From Rhabdophis nuchalis (lineage: Eukaryota > Chordata > Lepidosauria > Squamata > Natricidae), in contig CM077658.1 of assembly GCA_039707465.1 (NCBI GenBank), positions 14,700,074 through 14,764,073 on the forward strand: 64,000 bases of DNA, read 5' to 3'. Made by a program: the position numbers and the translations under genes. The notes below the pieces were generated by a model that worked only from the letters and a program-made list of their open reading frames with translations, was not told where the DNA came from and searched no databases. Shown here piece by piece: positions 57,925 to 64,000 of the stretch; positions within the stretch are counted from its first letter, which is position 1; the number at the start of each line of letters is the position of its first letter.

Positions 57925-60900
57925 TTATTTCTAACCCGCTCTCTCTCCCCAAAGGGACTCGAGGCGGGGCACAGGTAAATTAAGAACAGATAACATAGAA
58001 CAAAGTACAAAATTAAAATCACATTAAAATCACAAGTGGCTTTTCCTGCTCTATTTCTTTCTCTTCAGCTCTTCCTCCTTTACCTTCAAATTTTCTAAGC
58101 ATCAGACCAATGTTATTCCTTAAATCTTCCTCATTTCAGCAAGCAAAGTGTTGTTACCAGCATGAAAATCCTGGTTTTTCTTGCAGCCTCATCCAGTCCT
58201 AATATTTTCTTCAGATAAATGGTTTGGTGGTATCTCTATTCTAATCTATTCATGAAATCTGCTGAGTAATCACTCACCCTCCAGGCTTTAATGCCTCTGT
58301 TTCGAGTAAATTACTCTTCCCCAGTTACTTCCCTCCAGAATCTGCATATATAAATACCGGTATGTGGTAAGATATTAAAAAAATAAGTTGCAGAAACACA
58401 TTTTCAGCAGTTAGCTATCAAGGGCTAGGCACTAAGTTTGCAGTTTTTTCTTTTTTCTTTCTTTCAGGAGTTGAAGAGCCTGGCGGCTGAACACTCGCAA
58501 ATTGTCATGATCGCATTGGGTACGTGTCCTAAAAACCTCTTTGGTTCTTCATTATGTGTGTCTAATCCAGTGCTTCTCAAATAGTGGGGCGGGCCCCCCA
58601 GGGGGGGCGCGAGGCTCCGTAAAGGGGGGCACGTTTGACCTCGGCAAAGGATTTAATTTTTTTAAAATTTCTAATGCACTTTAAATCTTTTCTGCTACAG
58701 TTAATAAAGCTATTCTTTGTTGTAAATACATCCCTTCGTCCGGTCCGCTCCCACAGAGCGGGCCTACTCCGGGTGCCGTCGGCCGGGCAATGCCGGCTGG
58801 CGACACCCAGGGGAAGAGCCTTCTCTGTGGCGGGCCCGGCCCTCTGGAACGACCTACCCCCCGACCTTCGCACTACCTCGGACCTCCGCCTCTTCCGCCA
58901 ACGTCTTAAGACGTACTTATTCCAACAAGCCGGCCTAGGATAGCCCCCCGCGTCTGACTTTTAAATATAAATTATAATTTGGTTATGGTCTTAATAACGG
59001 GTTTTAGCACGGGTGAATTAATTTAATATATTTTTAATTGATGTATATTGTATTTATGGTTTTATATAATGCCTGTGCGCCGCCCTGGGTCCTAACAAGG
59101 AGAAGGGCGGGGTATAAATTTAATAAAATAAATAAAATAAAATAAATCCACATTTCTTTCTTTTTTTATTCTTATACGTTAATAAGGATACAGTGTTATG
59201 CAGAGGTGTACTTATAACAATTTTATAGACAAATGATACTATTTACAGTTGCGCGGGGGGGCGCGAAATGTTTTCTTCTTCCTAGGGGGGGCATGACAGA
59301 AAATAATTGAGAAGCACTGGTCTAATCACACTTGGCCCTTAAAGAATATTCTCTATTATTACCCTGTCTCCCTGAAAATAAGACCTCCCTGGATAATAAG
59401 CCCAATCGGGCTTTTGAGAGCATGCGCTTAAATAAGCCCTCCCCAAAAATAAGCCCTCCCTGAAAATATTGCAATACAGCAGCAGCTGTAAGGTGACCGC
59501 GCTCGCTGCCTCCTGCACCTCAAAAATAATAAGAAAATAGAGTCAAACACTTATTTCGGGGGTCAAAATAATCTTACACTTAACACCAAAAAACTAAAGA
59601 ACTTATAACAGAGGGATAGAATCAAGATCACGTGAAGTGTTAATGCCACTGTATAGTGCCTTGGTAAGGCCACACTTGGAATACTGTATACAGTTTTGGT
59701 CGCCACGATGTAGAAAAGACGTGTAACTCTGGAAAGAGTGCAGAGAAGAGCAACCAAGATGATTAGGGGACTGGAGACTAAAACATATGAAGAACGGTTG
59801 CAGGAGCTGGGTATGTCTAGTTTGATGAAGAGAAGGACCAGGGGAGACATGATAGCAGTGTTCCGATATCTCAGAGGGTGCCCCAAAGAAGAGGGAGCCA
59901 AACTATTCTCCAAGGCATCTGCGGGCAGGACAAGAAGCAATGGGTGGAAACTAATCAAGGAGAAAAGCAACTTAGAACTAAGGAGAAATTTCCTGACAGT
60001 TAGAACAATTAACCTCTGGAACAGCTTGCCTCCAGAAGTTGTGAATGCCCCAACCCTGGAAGTCTTTAAGAAGACGTTAGATAGCCATTTGTCTGAAATG
60101 GTATAAGGTTCCTGCCCACGCAGGGGGTTGGACTAGAAGACCAACAAGGTCCCTTCCAACTCTGCTATTGTATTTTATTTTATTGTATTGTATTGTAATT
60201 GACTTCAGGAGGAAGGGTGATATACAGTATATTTACCATTGTACAAAAATGGTGAGAAGGTGAAGAAGGTTGGTAGTTTTAAATTTCTGGGCATTTATAT
60301 CTTGGAGGACCTCTCATGGACCATGAATGCTAACATGCTTGTGAAGAAGGCACAGAAGAGGCTGTACTTCCTGAGAATGCTAAGGAAGATAAATCTATCT
60401 ACTTCTGTCCTACTATCGCAGCGCTATTGAGATGTGGCATCCTTGCATGGTATGGGAGCATCTCTGCAGCAGACAAAAAAAAAAAAACTCTACAGAGAAT
60501 CATTAAAACTGCCCAGAATGTCACCAGGCTCCAGCTACCAGCCCTGGATGACATCTTCGCATCTCGCTCTTTGAGGAAGTTGCATAGCGTTCTCAGAGAC
60601 TCTTCCCATCCTGCTTACAATCTTTTTAGGCTGTTGCCTTCTCGCAGAAGATACAGAACAATTAAAACTAGGACCACACATCTTCTGAATGGCTTTTATC
60701 CCAGAGCTATAATTGCACTCAACAATGGCCACCATCAGTGAGCTATTGGGCAGCACTCCTTGATCTGTTGTGTGGATGCTTGGGTGGTTTAGGGGTGGAG
60801 GGTATTTGGGTGGGTGGGTGGGGGTGTTTGGGGATTGTTAGCTGTATTGGGCCTGGTCTCTAGGTGTCATGTGAATTTCGTTGTACAGTGGTACCTCGGT

Positions 60901-63352
60901 TCACGAACGCCTCTGTTCACGACCAATTCGGATTACGACCAAAAATTTCCCAAAAAATGTGCCCCGGTTCACGAACACCGTTTCGGTTCACGAACGGAAA
61001 AGTTCGTAAAAATACGCTCCGCTTCACGAACTCCGCCTCGCTTCACGAACTCCGCCTCGCTTCACGAACTCCGCCCTCGCATCACGAACAGAAAAGTTCG
61101 TAAAAATGCTCGGATTCACGAACCCCGCCTCGCTTCACGAACCGGAGCCGCGGACATTTTAAAAACAAGGTCAGAACGGATTAACCGGATTTACATTGAA
61201 CCCTATGGGAAACTGTGCCTCTGTTCACGACCAATTCTGTTCGCGAACAGAGTCAGTTCAAGAATCACGACCAAAAAACAAGGTCGGAATCGATTAACCG
61301 GATTTACATTGAACCCTATGGGAAATTGTGCCTCGCTTCACGACCAATTCGGATCGCGAACAGAGTCAGTTCACGAATTAAGTTCGTGAACCGAGGTACC
61401 ACTGTATATACGTACAATGACAATAAAGTAAGCTTAAAGTCAAAAGAAAATAAGACCCTGTCTTATTTTCAAGGAAATACTGGGAGAGTAAAGAATTGAA
61501 TTGGAAGTATAATATTCCATACTGTTGCATTGTGTGTCAGAAGAATACCATCCGAGTGTGCTCTTACCAAAACGAACAAATATGGCTTAAATACATCATG
61601 GATTCACACAATGCTTTATCCCAATCCGTACTTTAATTAAACAATTGAGCTATTGTTTTGGTTTCATGAAGAAACCCTGCCTGTTTCAAAACCATTGGTT
61701 GGATGACATGCCTCTACAAACTTAAGACTAATGTTAAGAAAAGAAAGAAAGAAAAGAAAAATGTAATATGCACAAAACGCAGGAGAAATTAATAAATTAT
61801 CGTTCGGTATGCCAACCTGGATACCCAATAACATGCACATTTGTTTCCTGCTGTAGACACAACTGATCCATCCAGCATCAAGGCTGCTGCAGCCAAAGTC
61901 ACAGAATGCCTGAAAGGGGCTGGATTGAACCTCCTGATTAATAATGCAGGGATTGGCTATCTGAGCAGCTTCGAGACTGAAACACCAGAGAACATGGCTG
62001 AAACCTATAAAACCAATGTGATTGGGTCTATGGTAGTTGTCCAGGTAAGAGAACTTTGTGGTTCCTTCCAGTTTGGGCGAGCCGGTAGCGGTGGCTGTAG
62101 TAGGCTCCGCCCACCCACCTCAATGCAATGTGCAAGCCAGTGGTGGGTTTCAATTATGTTTACTACCGGTTCACTTGCGCACGCCTGCAATGCTTCTGTG
62201 TGTCCGGGCAGGTGGGTGGAGCTTTTTCACCTCCCTTAAGGCAGCAATTCCAAAAATGCCAGCACAAAAATACCGCTGGAACCAATTCCAAAAATTGCTG
62301 GAATCTCCACAACGTCATTTCTTCAGCCCCATTCTAGAAGATGGCCTTGATAGACACCACACTCAATGTTCTTTAAGTTCCTGCTAGTCAACCGAAAGGA
62401 ACATTCTGCATTTCATTAAAGTCTCTTTGAGTTGACAGAATGTTTAGAGGCAGCATTCCATACAACAGTTACTGGAGGCTTTTAAGAAGAGACTGGACAG
62501 TCACTTGTCTGAAATCGTGTAGGTTCTCCTGCTTGAGCAAGGGGTTGGACTAGAAGACCTCCAAGGTCCCTCCCAGCTCTATTCTGATTAATTTTTCACC
62601 GGGTTTGCATTTTTTTTCTGGTCAAAAACACTCTAGGCTGATGCTGGACTTCCTCCAGAGAACTCCCTGAGGGACTTTCATCTATGCCCTCCTTCTATGC
62701 TCAAATAATCCCCTCACAGATTTGTGGTTGTAAGAATGGATCCTGAGCTCTTTGAACTCTTTCAGAATGGGATATCAAGACCTGAATAAAAATTTGGCCC
62801 TGGTAAGCCACACAGACTATGGATAGACTATCAATATATATTATGGATAAACATTGTCCTCATTTGAACAGGGATATGTTCAGTGGGGGCTTTTTACTGG
62901 TTTTACTACCAGTTTGCTTGTGTGCGCACTCTCTCATGCGCAGAAGCATCCAGGTAGGTGGGCGGAGCCTCCTGTCACCGTCACTACCGGTTTGGGCGAA
63001 CTGGGCTGAACCGGGAACAATCCACCTCTGGATGTGTTAAGTAGGTTCCATCTGATTAGACTACACCACAATTCTGACATTTCCTGATGAACAATTGATA
63101 ATTCTTTAGGGCCTTTTCATTGGGAATGGAAAGTCCCAACCCTCCCCAAACAGAAGGTTTGATTGGCCTTCCTTTGTTCCTTTCCTCTTCTAGGTTTTGC
63201 TTCCTTTGCTGAGGAAGGCAGCGCAAGAAAGTCCCCTGGAAGGCATGAGCTGCAGCAAAGCTGCCATCGTCAACATGTCCAGTGAAACAGGGTCCATCAC
63301 CAATGTCTTTGAATGGCAGAATGGCCATATCATCGCTTATCGCTGTAGTAAG
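56205..63352 (+). CDS. SDR copy E: C-signal/sniffer-like short-chain dehydrogenase, exons 1-4 (3' partial, leaves window)
   Basis: Exons 56205-56351, 58468-58519, 61857-62044 and 63194-63352 are in frame and have proper splice sites; exon 4 ends in a normal donor (AAG|GTGCAG). Exons 5 and 6 are not found in the remaining 650 bp and are expected beyond the window edge. Visible motifs: TGSNRGLG (12-19), NNAG (95-98), Asn120, Ser159, Tyr178 and Lys182 (YRCSK). Exon 4 is closest to copy D (about 10 differences in 53 residues, mostly in the loop before Tyr178). One local change is VIGSM where the others have VIGPM. Intron 2 (3.3 kb) is filled by nested transposons. Confidence 0.9.
56671..57060 (-). 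mobile_element. LINE 3' end with (GGAAT)n/(AGAAT)n tail, intron 1 of copy E
   Basis: Pentamer array at 56671-56955 running into TTCTTTATTGGCCAAGTGTG and GATGCTCTCAGTGTACATAA, the same body as at 42937. Downstream sequence to about 57350 may belong to the same element. Confidence 0.65.
57829..57924. repeat. (CAA)n(TAA)n microsatellite
   Basis: Trinucleotide run followed by an L2-like tail fragment in reverse (57925-58035: GGGACTCGAGGCGGGGCACAGG in part). Confidence 0.9.
58568..59319. mobile_element. hAT-like element with nested L2 fragment, intron 2 of copy E
   Basis: Inverted ends CAGTGCTTCTCAA / TTGAGAAGCACTG and perfect 8-bp duplications GTCTAATC at 58560-58567 and 59320-59327. The middle is replaced by an L2-like 3' end at about 58725-59153. 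Confidence 0.88.
58725..59153 (+). mobile_element. L2-like LINE 3' end nested in a hAT-like element
   Basis: [20 protein letters not shown]...[16 protein letters not shown], 3' end GCGCCGCCCTGGGTCCTAAC and AATAAAATAAATAAAAT. Confidence 0.88.
59603..60200 (+). mobile_element. CR1-type LINE 3' end
   Basis: ACAGAGGGATAGAATCAAG, then [20 protein letters not shown]...[20 protein letters not shown], and the terminus with a (TTGTA)n tail at 60165-60197. Confidence 0.9.
60232..61436 (+). mobile_element. Non-LTR retrotransposon 3' end, interrupted by a MITE
   Basis: Frame pieces [80 protein letters not shown] are an RT C terminus distinct from the CR1 and L2 families above, with a small deletion around 60425. 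The tail AATTTCGTTGTA | TATATACGTACAATGACAA (with TAAAG) is split by the element at 60886-61404. Confidence 0.8.
60886..61404. mobile_element. TA-flanked inverted-repeat element (Tc1/mariner-like MITE), copy 2
   Basis: CAGTGGTACCTCGGTTCACG and its inverted complement at the other end, with TA at 60884-60885 and 61405-61406. Same family as 4983-5469. Confidence 0.88.
62075..62240. mobile_element. Partial hAT-like element in intron 3 of copy E
   Basis: CCAGTGGTGGGTTTCAATT and CTACCGGTTCACTTGCGCACG, with GGGCAGGTGGGTGGAGC. Boundaries unclear. Confidence 0.45.
62460..62590 (+). mobile_element. CR1-type LINE 3' terminus, short
   Basis: GAAGAGACTGGACAGTCACTTG to GGTTGGACTAGAAGACCTCC and TCCCAGCTCTATTCTGATT. 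Confidence 0.75.
62881..63030. mobile_element. 150-bp hAT-like element in intron 3 of copy E
   Basis: CAGTGGGGGCTTTTTACTGG to AACAATCCACCTCTG, flanked by GATATGTT (62873-62880) and GATGTGTT (63031-63038), 7 of 8 identical. Confidence 0.7.
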
Positions 63353-63514
63353 GTGCAGACGAACCCTTGATCTGAGAATGCCAATTCTGTTGTAATCATA
63401 AGTAGGAGAAAAGAGTATGCTTGAATTTTATATCCATCTTCCCACCATAACTGGTCGGTGTCGTTTCATCAGGAACGTCGACCGAGAATTAATCGGTTGA
63501 TGTCTTGATGCTGA

Positions 63515-63655
63515 ATATGGTTAGCACCACTTTATAATGCCTTGGTAGGGCCACACTTGGAATACGGCATTCAGTTTTGGTCGCCACGATGTAAAAAAGT
63601 TGTGGAGACCCTAGAAAGAGTGCAGGGAAGAGCCACAAAGATGGTTAAGGGACAT
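63515..63655 (+). mobile_element. CR1-type LINE internal fragment
   Basis: CCACTTTATAATGCCTTGG and TTTGGTCGCCACGATGTAAAA, then GTGGAGACCCTAGAAAGAG: the RT part around the [15 protein letters not shown] segment, with no 3' terminus. Confidence 0.7.
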
Positions 63656-64000
63656 AATCATTACGGCGAAACCATTATTATGATGGTTTGCCTCATAGAG
63701 AACGGTAAAAAATAATAGAAAACAGATCCATCGACAGAGATAAGGAGATTGTGTGAATATTTTCTTAGATGTCAAGATAAAAGGGGAATATTTGAACATT
63801 TCTATCAATAGCCATGGGCTACCGTCGAAGATAAGGACATCTTGTATCTTCCCTGCCTGCCTCCCTGCCTCTTTCCTGTCAAGGGGATAACTCTTCAAAT
63901 CCCATTCGAGAGAGACGGGCTTTGGCAGAAAAATGCCTTCAGGTGTGCTATCAAATACAACCTTTGGCCTAGCCATGAGCAGGACACCTCCCTTCATTTA
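63656..64000. other. Right edge, intron 4 of copy E
   Basis: No repeat or exon recognised. Exon 5 of copy E is not present up to the edge. Confidence 0.4.

Larger units (their letters stand above)
59362..61481. mobile_element. Interrupted TA-flanked MITE hosting two LINEs, intron 2 of copy E
   Basis: Left part (59362-59600: CCCTGTCTCCCTGAAAATAA, GGGCTTTTGAGAGCATGCGC) and right part (about 61446-61481: AATAAGACCCTGTCTTATTTTC) match the element at 47167. The space between is filled by the CR1 and LINE entries below. The right boundary is approximate. Confidence 0.6.

Noticed and set aside
57775..57978. Frame with a long Asn run
   Set aside because: Translation of (CAA)n(TAA)n next to an L2 tail; not a gene.
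60814..61389. 191-aa frame with repeated Ser-Arg-Thr units
   Set aside because: Runs through the internal repeats of a TA-flanked MITE.
63611..63997. 128-aa minus-strand frame at the right edge
   Set aside because: Overlaps a CR1 fragment at one end and has no recognisable domain or splice context.

Overview
The window is eukaryotic, vertebrate nuclear DNA and most likely from a squamate reptile, probably a snake. The genes have short exons with GT-AG introns. The rest is dense with repeats typical of squamates: CR1-type and L2-type LINE 3' ends, a BovB (RTE) fragment, tRNA-derived SINEs, many small hAT-like and TA-flanked inverted-repeat elements, LTR fragments, and AATAG/GGAA-type microsatellites, often touching LINE 3' ends. 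No tRNA, rRNA or bacterial-type features were seen. The species call is an inference from repeat content only.

One gene family accounts for all the protein-coding content I can support. It is a plus-strand tandem array of classical short-chain dehydrogenase/reductase (SDR) genes of the C-signal/sniffer-like type. Each gene has six coding exons with the same phases and nearly the same lengths (147, 52, 188-191, 159, 111 and 114-120 bp). Copy A (16423-22630, 257 aa), copy C (32620-41415, 258 aa) and copy D (45299-53362, 258 aa) are complete and open. Copy E (56205-63352) has exons 1-4 and runs off the right edge. Copy B (31292-31438) is a lone intact exon 1 about 1.2 kb upstream of copy C; it is either an alternative first exon or a relic. 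All examined copies keep the TGxxRGLG cofactor motif and the Asn-Ser-Tyr-Lys catalytic set (YRCSK). They differ mainly in the segment between the catalytic Ser and Tyr, at the extreme C terminus, and in copy A's NNAA in place of NNAG.

Layout. 1-16.2 kb: gene-free, repeat-rich flank with a GGAA/GAAA tract at 6.4-7.2 kb. 16.3-22.7 kb: copy A. 22.7-31.2 kb: repeats, including a 1.7 kb minisatellite of 43-bp units at 24.1-25.8 kb and an L1 ORF1-like relic split by an L2 fragment. 31.2-41.4 kb: orphan exon B and copy C, whose intron 4 holds an LTR fragment carrying an ORF1-only L1 insertion with a 13-bp target duplication. 41.4-45.2 kb: LINE fragments and small hAT elements. 45.2-54 kb: copy D, whose intron 5 contains a solo LTR with 5-bp target duplications. 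56.2-64 kb: copy E, whose intron 2 is a multi-layer nest of transposons.

The enzymes are predicted to be soluble NAD(P)(H)-dependent carbonyl reductases or dehydrogenases. Substrates cannot be read from the sequence. The array looks like recent duplication followed by divergence near the active site. Interesting points outside the genes are the orphan promoter/exon 1, shared promoter motifs, the ORF1-only L1 family (two copies with the same architecture), and several nested insertions with intact target-site duplications.
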